A stretch of 64,000 bases of DNA, taken from Alphaproteobacteria bacterium HGW-Alphaproteobacteria-7 (GTDB lineage: Bacteria > Pseudomonadota > Alphaproteobacteria > Sphingomonadales > Sphingomonadaceae). The stretch is from contig PHEB01000013.1 in NCBI GenBank assembly GCA_002842735.1, positions 38,573-102,572 of the forward strand, in the 5' to 3' direction. The notes below the pieces were generated by a model. It made no database searches. It saw only the letters and a program-made list of their open reading frames with translations, and was not told the origin of the DNA. Made by a program: the position numbers and the translations under genes. Numbering within the stretch: position 1 is the first letter of the stretch; each line of letters opens with the position of its first letter. Positions 1 to 8,347 of the stretch are shown here, in pieces.

Positions 1-355
1 CGGCGGGGGCGGTATCGGCCATGAAATCCATCTCGAAAATGGTCACGCCCTCCAGCGGTTCGACCGGTAACAGATCGATTCCCACCACCTCGGCACGCGG
101 CGCCTTGGCCCGCACCACCTGGCTCCACCCGCCCGGCGCAATCCCCAGATCGACCACCCGGGCCGCGCCTTTGAGCAGGTTGAAACGCTCGTCCAGCTCG
201 ATCAGCTTATACGCCGCACGGCTGCGATAACCTTCGGCCTTGGCCTGCCGCACGTAAGGATCATTGAGCTGGCGTTCGAGCCAGCGCACCTGCGATGCGG
301 TGCGGCCCTTGGCGGTCTTGACCCGCTTGGACGGGGTCTTGCTGGCGCGGGTCAT
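1..355 (-). CDS. rlmE: 23S rRNA (uridine-2'-O-)-methyltransferase RlmE, C-terminus cut by window edge
   Basis: RlmE (FtsJ/RrmJ) methylates the 2'-O of U2552 in 23S rRNA using SAM, late in 50S assembly. I translated the minus strand by hand because the ORF track omits it (no stop inside the window). About 118 residues are visible: a basic N-terminus, the EGYRSRAAYKL segment typical of FtsJ methyltransferases, and SAM motif I as DLGIAPGGWSQ. The ATG overlaps the ppx stop in an ATGA junction, so the two genes are probably translationally coupled. The C-terminal part of the fold lies outside the window. Confidence 0.93.
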   Translation of the reverse strand, partial: MTRASKTPSKRVKTAKGRTASQVRWLERQLNDPYVRQAKAEGYRSRAAYKLIELDERFNLLKGAARVVDLGIAPGGWSQVVRAKAPRAEVVGIDLLPVEPLEGVTIFEMDFMADTAPA

Positions 356-1587
356 TGCGCGCTGCGACCAGAGCGTTGCTTGTGCAACTGGCGCAAGGTG
401 CGTTCGGACTGATGCTGCGAGGCCATGATGCTTCTGAGGATTCCTTCGCGGATGCCGCGATCGGCCACGCCCAGCCGCCGCGCGGGCCACAGGTCGAGGA
501 TTGCTTCAAGGATCGCGCAGCCTGCCACCACCAGATCGGCGCGGTCCTGCCCGATGCACGGCAGATTGCTGCGTTCATAAGGTGTCATCGCCGATAGCCG
601 CGCGCTGATATCGCGCATCGCGGGCGCAGGCACGATCAACCCGTCGACCGCCTTGCGATCATAGCTCGGTAGTTCAAGATAGAGGCTGGCGAGCGTCGTC
701 ACCGTGCCGCTGGTGCCCAGCAGGCGGATATCATCATGCCGGGCAGCCTGGGCAACGCGGGCGGCAAACGGCGCGAAGCTATCGGACACCATGCGCCGCA
801 TTGCATTAAAACGGGCAAGGCGAGCCTGCTCGCTGTCCTCACCACGGCCCACGGTGTCGGTCAGCGAAACGACGCCCCACGGCACGCTCTGCCAATCAAG
901 GATGCGCGGCACCCGGCTTGCTTCGGTGCTGCCCGGTTCCACCAGCACCAGTTCGGTCGAACCGCCGCCAATGTCGAAAATCACCGCCGGGCCATCGCCC
1001 GATTCGAGCAGGATGTGGCACCCCAGCACCGCCAGCCGCGCCTCTTCCTCGGCGCTGATGATGTCGAGCGCGATGCCGGTTTCACGCCGGACACGTTCGA
1101 TGAATTCACACCCGTTTTCCGCGCGGCGGCAGGCCTCGGTCGCCACCGACCGCGCGAGGCGGACGTTGCGACGTTGCAGTTTATCCGCGCAGATGCTGAG
1201 GGCCGACAGGGTGCGATCCATCGCCTTGTCCGACAATCGCCCGCTGGCCGCCAACCCTTCGCCCAGCTTTACCACGCGGCTGAAAGCGTCGATCACGGTG
1301 AAATCCCGGCCCGATGGGCGCGCGATCAGCAGGCGGCAATTATTGGTGCCAAGGTCCAGCGCGGCATAGGCTTCGCCGTGGGCGTTACCGCGCGCTGTGC
1401 CGATGGTGGAAAGGTCGGGCGCGGTGCGTGATTGGCGCGCTTCGCCGCTGCCCCGGCCATCACGGCCGGTCTTGCGGCAATCTTGCTGAGGGGGGCGTTT
1501 GTAGCGAAAATCAGCTACTTTCCCGGACTTGCCGCCCCGTTTAGTCCCAGCCTTCGAATTCCTGTCCGGCGGGAGAAATTCCGCCAT
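352..1587 (-). CDS. ppx: Ppx/GppA family exopolyphosphatase
   Basis: Ppx/GppA phosphatases hydrolyse polyphosphate or pppGpp and belong to the actin/HSP70 sugar-kinase fold. After about 70 poorly conserved, charged residues the ATP-binding-type motif LDLGTNNCRLL appears, then the second phosphate loop FDIGGGSTEL near residue 190 and GTSGTVTT further on; all are hallmarks of the family. The protein is 411 residues, long for an N-terminal-domain-only Ppx because of the basic N-terminal extension, so a start inside the extension is possible. It sits directly upstream of rlmE with an ATGA overlap. Whether polyphosphate or pppGpp is the main substrate cannot be told from sequence. Confidence 0.88.
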   Translation of the reverse strand: MAEFLPPDRNSKAGTKRGGKSGKVADFRYKRPPQQDCRKTGRDGRGSGEARQSRTAPDLSTIGTARGNAHGEAYAALDLGTNNCRLLIARPSGRDFTVIDAFSRVVKLGEGLAASGRLSDKAMDRTLSALSICADKLQRRNVRLARSVATEACRRAENGCEFIERVRRETGIALDIISAEEEARLAVLGCHILLESGDGPAVIFDIGGGSTELVLVEPGSTEASRVPRILDWQSVPWGVVSLTDTVGRGEDSEQARLARFNAMRRMVSDSFAPFAARVAQAARHDDIRLLGTSGTVTTLASLYLELPSYDRKAVDGLIVPAPAMRDISARLSAMTPYERSNLPCIGQDRADLVVAGCAILEAILDLWPARRLGVADRGIREGILRSIMASQHQSERTLRQLHKQRSGRSAQ

Positions 1588-1758
1588 GATCGTGCAACTT
1601 TCATATCACTGCCCGCACGTTTCGGCGGGCAGCACTTGGGGCCAAGCTAACCCAAGCACTGCGCAAGAGCAAGCAACGCCGCGCTTGACCTTGCCGCCGC
1701 ACAAAACTAGGGAGCGCGCTCGCTGATGCCACCCGCAAGTTTGGGGGGCATGGCCTGT

Positions 1759-1832
1759 TGCCCCGTCGTCTAACGGCAAGACTACGGACTCTGACTCCGT
1801 CAATTGAGGTTCGAATCCTCACGGGGCATCCA
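1759..1832 (+). tRNA. tRNA-Gln (anticodon CTG)
   Basis: A full cloverleaf folds: acceptor TGCCCCG/CGGGGCA, D arm GTC/GAC, anticodon stem ACGGA/TCCGT with loop CTCTGAC giving anticodon CTG, and a T arm containing GGTTCGAATCC. The CCA end is encoded. The discriminator base reads T. A consensus parS site lies 38 bp downstream. Confidence 0.95.
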
Positions 1833-1870
1833 GCCGCACGGTATTGTGGTGCAGCCGCACCTTGCATCAA

Positions 1871-1886
1871 TGTTTCACGTGAAACA
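1871..1886. promoter_or_regulatory. parS centromere site (perfect 16-bp palindrome)
   Basis: The sequence TGTTTCACGTGAAACA is a perfect palindrome and matches the widely conserved ParB-binding parS consensus of bacterial chromosomes. It lies between tRNA-Gln and the LOG-family gene, outside coding sequence. ParB-CTP clamps load at such sites, spread, and recruit SMC for origin segregation. A one-mismatch relative lies at 63775-63790. Confidence 0.9.
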
Positions 1887-1940
1887 CCCATCCCATCAAT
1901 CTGCTTGCGGGCCTAGGTGGCCCCTATTAGGGGTCTAACC

Positions 1941-2816
1941 ATGACCGACAAAGACCTGACTGACCGTAAATTCTATCGCGCCGGCGAAGAAACCCAATTT
2001 GCTGAAAGCGGCCCCGAACGCACTCCGCAAACCGCGCATCCGGCCTACACGCTGGCGTTTCGCGATACCGATTTCCTGCTGCGCGACGAATTGCGTCCGG
2101 TGCGTTTTCAGCTGGAATTGCTGAAGCCCGAAATGCTGCTCGATGAAGCGCGGGTGGGATCGACGCTGGTGATGTATGGTTCGGCGCGCATTCCCTCGCC
2201 CGCACAGGCCGAAGCCCGACTGGCCGAAGCCGCCGCCAGTGGCAGCGAATATGATCAGAAGGTCGCCGCGCGGCTGGCGGAAAAGGCGAAATATTACGAC
2301 GAAGCCTACAAGCTTGCCCGGCTAGTCAGCGAAAAGTCGATCATCGAGGATGGCAAACGCCAGTTCATCATCACCACCGGCGGCGGGCCTTCGATCATGG
2401 AGGCGGGCAATCGCGGGGCATCGGATGCGGGCAACGAATCGATCGGCCTGAACATCGTGCTGCCCCACGAACAGGCGCCCAATCCTTACGTCACGCCCTA
2501 TCTCAGCTTTCAGTTCCACTACTTCGCGCTGCGCAAAATGCATTTTCTGCTGCGTGCCCGCGCAGTGGCGGTGTTCCCCGGCGGGTTCGGGACGTTTGAT
2601 GAATTCTTCGAACTCGTCACCCTGATCCAGACCGGCAAGATGAAGCCGATCCCGATCATCCTGTTCGGCAAGGATTTCTGGACGCGGGTGATTGATTTCG
2701 AAGCGCTGGCCGAAGAAGGCACGATTTCAAAGAGCGATCTCGACCTGTTCACCTGGTGCGAAACCGCCGAGGAGGCATGGGCCTGCATCTGCGATTTCTA
2801 TGAGATCAAGGAATAG
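1941..2816 (+). CDS. LOG family (lysine decarboxylase-like) protein
   Basis: The protein belongs to the Rossmann-like LOG/YgdH family, many members of which are nucleotide 5'-monophosphate phosphoribohydrolases releasing cytokinin-type bases. The signature PGGFGTFDEFFE is present near residue 220, and a GGGPSIMEAGNRGA segment supplies the nucleotide-binding part. With about 290 residues it is the longer bacterial form. The ORF track opens at a GTG (1917); I prefer the ATG at 1941 because the preceding codons overlap a small inverted repeat and show no family similarity. It appears monocistronic and is convergent with thiD. The physiological substrate is unknown. Confidence 0.85.
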   Translation: MTDKDLTDRKFYRAGEETQFAESGPERTPQTAHPAYTLAFRDTDFLLRDELRPVRFQLELLKPEMLLDEARVGSTLVMYGSARIPSPAQAEARLAEAAASGSEYDQKVAARLAEKAKYYDEAYKLARLVSEKSIIEDGKRQFIITTGGGPSIMEAGNRGASDAGNESIGLNIVLPHEQAPNPYVTPYLSFQFHYFALRKMHFLLRARAVAVFPGGFGTFDEFFELVTLIQTGKMKPIPIILFGKDFWTRVIDFEALAEEGTISKSDLDLFTWCETAEEAWACICDFYEIKE

Positions 2817-2881
2817 GCCGCAGCCTGTGCGTCCTCGCGCAGGCGGGGTTCTCGGAAAGGGAAAGCGCCAAGGTGCCTGAG

Positions 2882-2901
2882 GCTCCCGCTTTCGCGGGAG
2901 C
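2882..2901. terminator. Hairpin between convergent genes, probable bidirectional terminator
   Basis: GCTCCCGC and GCGGGAGC form a perfect 8-bp stem with a TTTC loop, located between the convergent LOG and thiD stops. There is no long T tract, so termination strength is uncertain. Confidence 0.55.
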
Positions 2902-2907
2902 GCACGC

Positions 2908-3801
2908 TCAGAGACTTCGCACCGCCTGATGCCCCAGCGGGCCGTTGCCCGCGCCAAAGCCGGGGGCAACCTCGATCGCGCGGATCACGAATTGCCGCGC
3001 CAGCCGCACCGCGTGTTCCAATGGCTGACCGTGGCCGATCAGCGTCGCAATGGCGGATGACAGTGTGCAGCCGGTGCCGTGGGTGTGGCGCGTGTCGATC
3101 CGCGCGTGATCGAACTGCACCGCGCGCGCACCGTCCGTATCGGTAGCGGGGATATAGAGCACGTCGATAATCCGCGCGCCATCGCCCTGATCGGGCAGAT
3201 GCCCGCCCTTGGCCAGCACCGCCGCGCCGGTCGCCTCCGCCAGTTCCTCGGCCGCGGCGACCATGTCCGCGCCGGTGGTGATCGTGCGGCCCACCAGCGC
3301 GCTGAGTTCGGGCAGGTTGGGGGTGATCAGCGTTGCCAGCGGGAACAGCCGTTCGCGCATCGCCGCTACCGCATCGGGCGCGATCAACGCCGCGCCGCTG
3401 GTGGCGATCATCACCGGATCGAGAATGATCGGGAAACGCGCTGCCGCAGACCCGCCCGAACGCCGCGCATGGCCAAGCGCCGACCGCGCCTTGATCCCCG
3501 GCGTAGCGACCAGCGCGGCGGCGACCATGCGAATGATCTCGGAATCATGCAGCATCCCGATCTTGATCGCATCGACCCCGATATCCTCGGCGCAGGAGGC
3601 GATCTGTTGGAGCACGATCTCTGGCGAAAGCGGCGCGATGGCCTGCACCCCGACAGAGTTCTGCGCGGTGACTGCGGTGATCGCGGTCATCCCATAACCG
3701 CCAAGCATGGCGATGGTCTTGAGATCAGCCTGAATGCCTGCGCCGCCGGAGCTGTCGGAACCGGCGATGGCAAGGATGCGAGGGGGAGGAGTGGTGGTCA
3801 T
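2908..3801 (-). CDS. thiD: Hydroxymethylpyrimidine / phosphomethylpyrimidine kinase ThiD
   Basis: ThiD phosphorylates HMP and HMP-P to HMP-PP in thiamine diphosphate synthesis. The N-terminus carries the ribokinase-family substrate motif AGSDSSGGAGIQADLK, followed by MTAITAVTAQN, and the C-terminus has the anion-hole signature HGTGCTLSSA with the catalytic base region. About 297 residues is slightly longer than usual because of an Ala/Arg-rich insert around residue 105. The track begins 18 codons upstream; I chose the internal ATG that starts MTTTPPP since the preceding residues are not family-like. No thi neighbours and no TPP riboswitch are visible. Confidence 0.93.
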   Translation of the reverse strand: MTTTPPPRILAIAGSDSSGGAGIQADLKTIAMLGGYGMTAITAVTAQNSVGVQAIAPLSPEIVLQQIASCAEDIGVDAIKIGMLHDSEIIRMVAAALVATPGIKARSALGHARRSGGSAAARFPIILDPVMIATSGAALIAPDAVAAMRERLFPLATLITPNLPELSALVGRTITTGADMVAAAEELAEATGAAVLAKGGHLPDQGDGARIIDVLYIPATDTDGARAVQFDHARIDTRHTHGTGCTLSSAIATLIGHGQPLEHAVRLARQFVIRAIEVAPGFGAGNGPLGHQAVRSL

Positions 3802-3928
3802 ATCGCCGTCATAGCAAGACCGGACGGCACACGGCACCGATTTCACCAGCGGCAAACAAAATGGCAGCTTTCAGGGATGCCGCGCGTTGTTGTGAACGGC
3901 CGGTTGTGGGTGGTTTTCTGCCATCTCT

Positions 3929-4010
3929 CGTCATCCCGGCGAAGGCCGGGACCCAGAGCGGCACGCGCTGCCCGATGAGGCTCTGGGCCCCGGCCTTCGC
4001 CGGGGTGACG
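3929..4010. repeat. Intergenic inverted repeat (REP-like, CGTCATCCCGGCGAAGGCCGGG type)
   Basis: The left arm CGTCATCCCGGCGAAGGCC and right arm GGCCTTCGCCGGGGTGACG are near-perfect inverted copies flanking a short spacer, each arm being itself partly palindromic. The unit lies in the roughly 280-bp gap upstream of thiD. Such elements are dispersed in intergenic regions of many Sphingomonadales and Caulobacter-type genomes. Apart from it, the gap 3802-4081 holds nothing gene-like that I can see. Confidence 0.75.
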
Positions 4011-4081
4011 GTGAGGGCGGGTTTCGGGATCATGTATCGCTGCCGCTAATGACCAAAAGTGGGCGGATTCCTGCCGACCGG

Positions 4082-4408
4082 CTATTCCGAGTGAAGTTCT
4101 ATCATCGTCCGGTGTTGCGACTTGAGAACGATCGCGATGCAAAGGCCGACGAAGATGGCACCTGACTCAAGCCAGCTATCGGTCTGTGATTTGGCCACCC
4201 AAAATGTGACAAGGGCCACCATAACAAGAGCGGCTTCCGAAGAAGCTTTCTGAATAATTCTACCACACCCCCGGCATTCAAAGGGTTTTCTTGTGCCAGA
4301 CAGACCCGCTTGCAGTGCGCTGATCTTGGTTCCGCATTGCGGGCATCGTCCCCGCCGTGGCATTCCAATGCGGGATTTATCGAAACTTTCCATGCCTGCT
4401 GATTGCAT
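4082..4408 (-). CDS. Small zinc-ribbon membrane protein, hypothetical
   Basis: I do not recognise a named family. The 108-residue product has two CxxC knuckles (CPQCG near residue 22 and CRGCG near 45), a zinc ribbon, followed by two hydrophobic segments (about 58-73 and 81-97), then a short hydrophilic tail. This suggests a membrane-anchored metal-binding protein with the ribbon in the cytoplasm. Base composition is visibly lower in GC than neighbouring genes, which may indicate recent acquisition. Three in-frame ATGs (residues 1, 6, 16) compete as start and no strong Shine-Dalgarno decides between them. Confidence 0.6.
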   Translation of the reverse strand: MQSAGMESFDKSRIGMPRRGRCPQCGTKISALQAGLSGTRKPFECRGCGRIIQKASSEAALVMVALVTFWVAKSQTDSWLESGAIFVGLCIAIVLKSQHRTMIELHSE

Positions 4409-4507
4409 GAGTTTCGTTTCAAAGCAATGTCCTGTTCGTCCGCTCCGGGGTCGTTTCCCGACCGGCAGCTTTTTTCCAAAGCCCTGCCAAATCGGACCCC
4501 GCTCCGG

Positions 4508-4732
4508 TCACCCCTTGTACTTCCGCTCGTTGCTCGGCGGGAACTTCGCGTGGAGTGCCTTCGCTCTCGTCGGCCTGTCCATCAGCTCGCCGCCGCAATT
4601 GGGGCAGCGGTCATCCAGGCTATCTGCACATTCGGCGCAGAAGGTGCATTCGAAGCTGCAGATGAACGCGCCGGGGGCGTCGGCGGCAAGCCCGGTTCCG
4701 CAGCGTTCGCAATCGGGGCGCATTTCGAGCAT
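4508..4732 (-). CDS. DUF1272 domain protein (small zinc-binding)
   Basis: The 74-residue protein matches the DUF1272 pattern: MLEMRPDCERC at the N-terminus, then ICSFECTFCAEC and CPNCGGEL, giving eight or more cysteines in CxxC pairs, followed by an RPTRA tail. The family is widespread and uncharacterised, presumed to bind zinc. It lies alone between the zinc-ribbon membrane protein and a dispersed inverted repeat, transcribed in the same direction as glmM. Confidence 0.88.
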   Translation of the reverse strand: MLEMRPDCERCGTGLAADAPGAFICSFECTFCAECADSLDDRCPNCGGELMDRPTRAKALHAKFPPSNERKYKG

Positions 4733-4750
4733 TGTCAGTAACTCCCATCC

Positions 4751-4841
4751 CGTTCACCCTGAGCTTGTCGAAGGGCTGTATTTCCTTTTTGAGGTGCGGA
4801 AAGAAGAAAGTGCGATGCTTCGACAAGCTCAGCACGAACGG
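4751..4841. repeat. Dispersed inverted repeat, copy 1 (CCTGAGCTTGTCGAAGGGC type)
   Basis: Outward arms CGTTCACCCTGAGCTTGTCGA and TCGACAAGCTCAGCACGAACG are inverted copies separated by a variable AT-rich centre. Two other copies are in this window (26914-27009 and 50501-50592). It lies between glmM and the DUF1272 gene and would form a long stem in RNA. Confidence 0.85.
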
Positions 4842-4850
4842 ATTTTTCTC

Positions 4851-6188
4851 CTAAACCGCCGCGTGCACGGCTTCGCAGATGGCGTCGACCACCTGTTCCA
4901 CCTCGGCGCGGTCATCGCCTTCGGCCATGACGCGGATGACGGGTTCGGTGCCTGAAGGGCGGATCACCAACCGGCCCCGGCCTGCCAGCTGCGCTTCGGC
5001 ATCGGCGATCACCGCCTTGACCCGCGCATCGTCCAGCGGCCTGCCGCCGTCAAAGCGCACGTTCTTGAGCAATTGCGGCACCGGATCGAACACGTGGAGC
5101 AGCTCGCTCGCCGGCCTGCCGGATCGCACCAGGCTCGCCAGCACCCGCAGCGCCGCCACGGTGCCATCGCCGGTGGTGGCGTGATCGAGCAGGATCATGT
5201 GGCCCGATTGTTCCCCGCCAACATTGAACCCGCCCGCCTTCATCGCTTCGAGCACATAGCGATCGCCCACCTTGGTGCGGGCCAGCGTCAACCCGCGCCC
5301 CGCCAGATAGCGTTCGAGGCCGAGGTTGCTCATCACTGTCGCCACAATCCCGCCGCCGGTGAGCGCGCCCTTGTCGTGCATCCGGGTGGCGATCAGCGCC
5401 ATGATCTGATCGCCATCGACCGCGCGGCCCTTTTCATCGACCACGATCAGCCGGTCGGCATCGCCGTCCAGCGCGATCCCGATATCCGCGTGTTCCTCGA
5501 CCACCCTGGCCTGCAATGCAGCAATCGCGGTCGACCCCACACCATCGTTGATGTTGGTGCCATTGGGACTGACCCCCAGCGTCACCACGTCCGCGCCCAG
5601 TTCCCAGATCGCCGACGGGGCGACCTGATAGGCCGCGCCGTGCGCACAATCGACCACCACCTTGAGGCCATCGAAGCGGATTTCTGACGCGACCGATTGC
5701 TTGACCGCGTGGATATAACGCCCGCGTGCATCATCAATCCGCCGCGCGCGGCCAATGCCTTCGGCGGGAGCGAGTTTGACTTCGCCCTGCATCAGCCGCT
5801 CGATCTCGGCCTCGGCCTCGTCGGACAGTTTAAAGCCATCGGGGCCGAACAGCTTGATCCCGTTATCGGCAAACAGGTTGTGGCTGGCAGAGATCATCAC
5901 GCCCAGATCGGCGCGCATTTCGCGGGTGAGCAGCGCAATCGCGGGGGTGGGCAGCGGCCCGGTCATGATCACGTCCATCCCGACACTGGTGAACCCCGCG
6001 ACCAGCGCGCTTTCCATCATGTAGCCCGACAGGCGCGTGTCCTTGCCGATCACCACGCGGTGCCGGTGCCCGCCGCGCACGAAATAGGTGCCCGCCGCCT
6101 GGCCCACCCGCATCGCGGTGGCAGCGGTCATCACGCCGGCATTGGTGCGGCCCCTGATTCCGTCGGTTCCGAACAGTTTGCGTGTCAT
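4851..6188 (-). CDS. glmM: Phosphoglucosamine mutase GlmM
   Basis: GlmM converts glucosamine-6-phosphate to glucosamine-1-phosphate on the way to UDP-GlcNAc for peptidoglycan and LPS. At 445 residues it has normal length. It starts with the family N-terminus [10 protein letters not shown], carries the phosphoserine loop ISASHN with the catalytic Ser near residue 102, the metal loop DGDADR around 243, the sugar loop GGEQSGH, and the phosphate-binding RPSGTEP near the C-terminus. All key residues are present. It is divergent from the symporter gene. Confidence 0.97.
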   Translation of the reverse strand: MTRKLFGTDGIRGRTNAGVMTAATAMRVGQAAGTYFVRGGHRHRVVIGKDTRLSGYMMESALVAGFTSVGMDVIMTGPLPTPAIALLTREMRADLGVMISASHNLFADNGIKLFGPDGFKLSDEAEAEIERLMQGEVKLAPAEGIGRARRIDDARGRYIHAVKQSVASEIRFDGLKVVVDCAHGAAYQVAPSAIWELGADVVTLGVSPNGTNINDGVGSTAIAALQARVVEEHADIGIALDGDADRLIVVDEKGRAVDGDQIMALIATRMHDKGALTGGGIVATVMSNLGLERYLAGRGLTLARTKVGDRYVLEAMKAGGFNVGGEQSGHMILLDHATTGDGTVAALRVLASLVRSGRPASELLHVFDPVPQLLKNVRFDGGRPLDDARVKAVIADAEAQLAGRGRLVIRPSGTEPVIRVMAEGDDRAEVEQVVDAICEAVHAAV

Positions 6189-6313
6189 GAATTTGCCTAC
6201 TCCGCCCCACTGACATGCCCATTGTCATGATTGTATCGCGCTTCTGGCGCGGTTATCGCCCACGGTCTAGACCCAAGAGCGAAGGGCGAGCCGCCCAGAC
6301 AAAGGATACGAGA

Positions 6314-7600
6314 TTGCTGGAGAGTGAAAACAACGGTTCCGGCGCGGGGGGCAAGTTCGCGCTGGTATCGATCCGTCTGCCGGTGGCGCTGACCTTTGCC
6401 GCGCTGATTGCGGGTCTGGTGGCGGGGATTGCCGGAGCGGCGCTGGATGTGCCGCAGGCGGTGCAGGACTTTGCCGCGCTGGTCGGCGGGCTGTGGCTGC
6501 GCGCGCTTCAGATGACGATCATTCCGCTGGTTGCGGCGCTGCTGGTGCTGGGGCTGGTGCAGATGATCATGGCCGCGCGGGTCGGCACGGCGGCGCGGCG
6601 GATGCTGCTGATCATGATCGGGGTGCAATTGGCGGGCGGCGCGTTCGCGTCGGTTGCGATGCCGGCCCTGCTCAGGGCGTTTCCGGTGCCGCAGGGGGCA
6701 AGCGCGCTTCTGGCGCAGACCCCGGACAATGTCGGCGCGGTGCCGGGCGTGTTCGATTTTGCCGCCTCGCTGGTGTCACCCAACATCATCGCCGCCGCAG
6801 CCGAAACCGCGATGCTGCCGCTGACGCTGTTCTTCGTGATGTTTGCCGTGGCGATCACCCGCCTGCCCGCCGATCAGGGCGACCGGCTGCTGGGGTTCTT
6901 CCACGCGCTCGGCAATGTCATGCTGCTGATTATCGGCTGGGTGCTGGCGATTGCGCCGATCGGGGTGTTCGCGCTGGCGTTCGGGGTGGGCGTGAAGAGC
7001 GGCAGCGGGGCGTTTGCGACGCTGGGGCATTATGTGCTGACGGTGACGTTGATGGGCACCTTCATTCTGGCGCTGGCCTATGCGATTGCGATTGGGCTGG
7101 GGCGGACAGGCGCGCGCTTTGCCAGTGCGGTGCTGCCTGCGCAGGCGGTGGCGCTGTCCACGCAAAGCTCGCTCGCCAGCCTGCCTGCGATGCTGGATAG
7201 CGCCGGGCGGCTGGGGCTGCGGGCTTCCACAGCCGAATTCGTGCTGCCGCTGTCGGTGGTGATATTCCGCGCAACCAGTGCGGCGATGAACCTTGCGGTG
7301 GTCTATTACATCGCCGCGCTTGCGGGGATCGAGGTGCCGTGGGCGATTGCGATTGCCGGGGTGCTGATCGCCAGCGTGATCAGCCTTTCCGCGGTCAGCC
7401 TGCCCGGTTCGATCAGCTTTGTCGTGTCAATCGGGCCGATTGCCCTGGCCATGGGCGTGCCGGTGGAACCGCTGGCATTGCTGGTGGCGGTAGAGATGCT
7501 GCCTGACTTGATGCGCACGCTGGGCAATGTCACCATGAACGTGGCAGTGACCAGCGCGGTTGACCGCAGCGTGCGCACGCCTGAAACGCCTGCGACTTGA
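6314..7600 (+). CDS. Dicarboxylate/amino acid:cation symporter (DAACS family)
   Basis: This is an inner-membrane secondary transporter of the glutamate/C4-dicarboxylate:Na+/H+ symporter family. About eight hydrophobic segments are evident, with family blocks such as LWLRALQMTIIPLV, the AQAVALSTQSSLASLPAML hairpin region (serine-rich re-entrant loop) and a later ATSAAMNLAVVYY segment corresponding to the NMDGT region, here altered. The track opens at an ATG at 6215, but residues 1-33 of that reading look non-coding; a TTG at 6314 follows a good Shine-Dalgarno (AAAGGA, 6301-6306), so I place the start there. The substrate cannot be specified. Confidence 0.85.
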   Translation: MLESENNGSGAGGKFALVSIRLPVALTFAALIAGLVAGIAGAALDVPQAVQDFAALVGGLWLRALQMTIIPLVAALLVLGLVQMIMAARVGTAARRMLLIMIGVQLAGGAFASVAMPALLRAFPVPQGASALLAQTPDNVGAVPGVFDFAASLVSPNIIAAAAETAMLPLTLFFVMFAVAITRLPADQGDRLLGFFHALGNVMLLIIGWVLAIAPIGVFALAFGVGVKSGSGAFATLGHYVLTVTLMGTFILALAYAIAIGLGRTGARFASAVLPAQAVALSTQSSLASLPAMLDSAGRLGLRASTAEFVLPLSVVIFRATSAAMNLAVVYYIAALAGIEVPWAIAIAGVLIASVISLSAVSLPGSISFVVSIGPIALAMGVPVEPLALLVAVEMLPDLMRTLGNVTMNVAVTSAVDRSVRTPETPAT

Positions 7601-7672
7601 AGCTGGAACACTTCGACCACATCTGCGTTAATGCAACCATCCGATTCACCCAACCTGCTTCTGGAGGACACC

Positions 7673-8281
7673 ATGGCTTTCGCACTTTCCCCGCTTCCCT
7701 ATCCCGATACCGCGCTGGCACCGGCGATTTCGGCTGAGACGCTGTCGTTTCACCACGGCAAGCATCATCAGGCCTATGTCGACAAGACGAACGCCGCGAT
7801 CGAAGGCACGCCGCACGCCGATGCCTCGCTCGAAGCGATCATCGCGGCTTCGCGCGGCAGCAATCAGGGCCTGTTCAACAATGCAGCGCAGTCATGGAAC
7901 CACGCGTTCTACTGGCATTCGATGGCCCCGGCGACCACCGCACCTTCGGCTGACCTCGCCGCCAAAATCGATGCGGCGTTCGGATCGGTCGATGCGTTGA
8001 AACAGCAATTGAAGGATCGCGGGCTTGGCCACTTTGCCAGCGGCTGGGTGTGGCTGGCGGAAAAGGACGGCAAGCTCAGCATCGAGGAAACCCACGATGC
8101 CGACACGCTGGCCGACAGCGGCTTTAACCCGCTGCTGGTGCTCGACGTGTGGGAACACGCCTATTACCTCGATCACCAGAACAAGCGTCCGGCCTATCTC
8201 GATGCGGTGGTTGAAACCAAGCTCAACTGGGCCTTCGCCAGCGAAAACCTCGCGCGCGGTCAGGTGTGGACTTACGCCTGA
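7673..8281 (+). CDS. sodB: Superoxide dismutase, Fe type
   Basis: SodB dismutates superoxide in the cytoplasm. The 202-residue protein shows the iron/manganese SOD fold: FHHGKHHQAYVDK with the first two conserved histidines, NNAAQSWNHAFYWH with a metal histidine and the glutamine that marks Fe-type enzymes, GSGWVWL-like SGWVWL, and DVWEHAYYLDH with the Asp and His ligands. A Shine-Dalgarno CTGGAGG precedes the ATG at 7673; the longer track start is unsupported. A strong terminator follows. Confidence 0.96.
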   Translation: MAFALSPLPYPDTALAPAISAETLSFHHGKHHQAYVDKTNAAIEGTPHADASLEAIIAASRGSNQGLFNNAAQSWNHAFYWHSMAPATTAPSADLAAKIDAAFGSVDALKQQLKDRGLGHFASGWVWLAEKDGKLSIEETHDADTLADSGFNPLLVLDVWEHAYYLDHQNKRPAYLDAVVETKLNWAFASENLARGQVWTYA

Positions 8282-8302
8282 TATTGATCGCAAGTCGATT
8301 GG

Positions 8303-8336
8303 AAGGCCCGCCTGCAGCGATGCGGCGGGCCTTTTG
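8303..8336 (+). terminator. Rho-independent terminator of sodB
   Basis: AAGGCCCGCC pairs with GGCGGGCCTT around a short loop and is followed by TTTGTTT. It lies 21 bp after the sodB stop and before the convergent GNAT-like gene. Confidence 0.85.
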
Positions 8337-8347
8337 TTTGGGGCCTG

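Noticed and set aside
1609-1632. Hairpin CTGCCCGC/GCGGGCAG upstream of ppx considered as a terminator
   Set aside because: No T-rich tail on either strand and no upstream gene that needs it. It may be part of the ppx leader.
4751-4841. Inverted repeat considered as a rho-independent terminator of glmM or DUF1272
   Set aside because: The same arms recur at two other places in the window, including inside operons, and no T tract follows. It is better described as a dispersed repeat.
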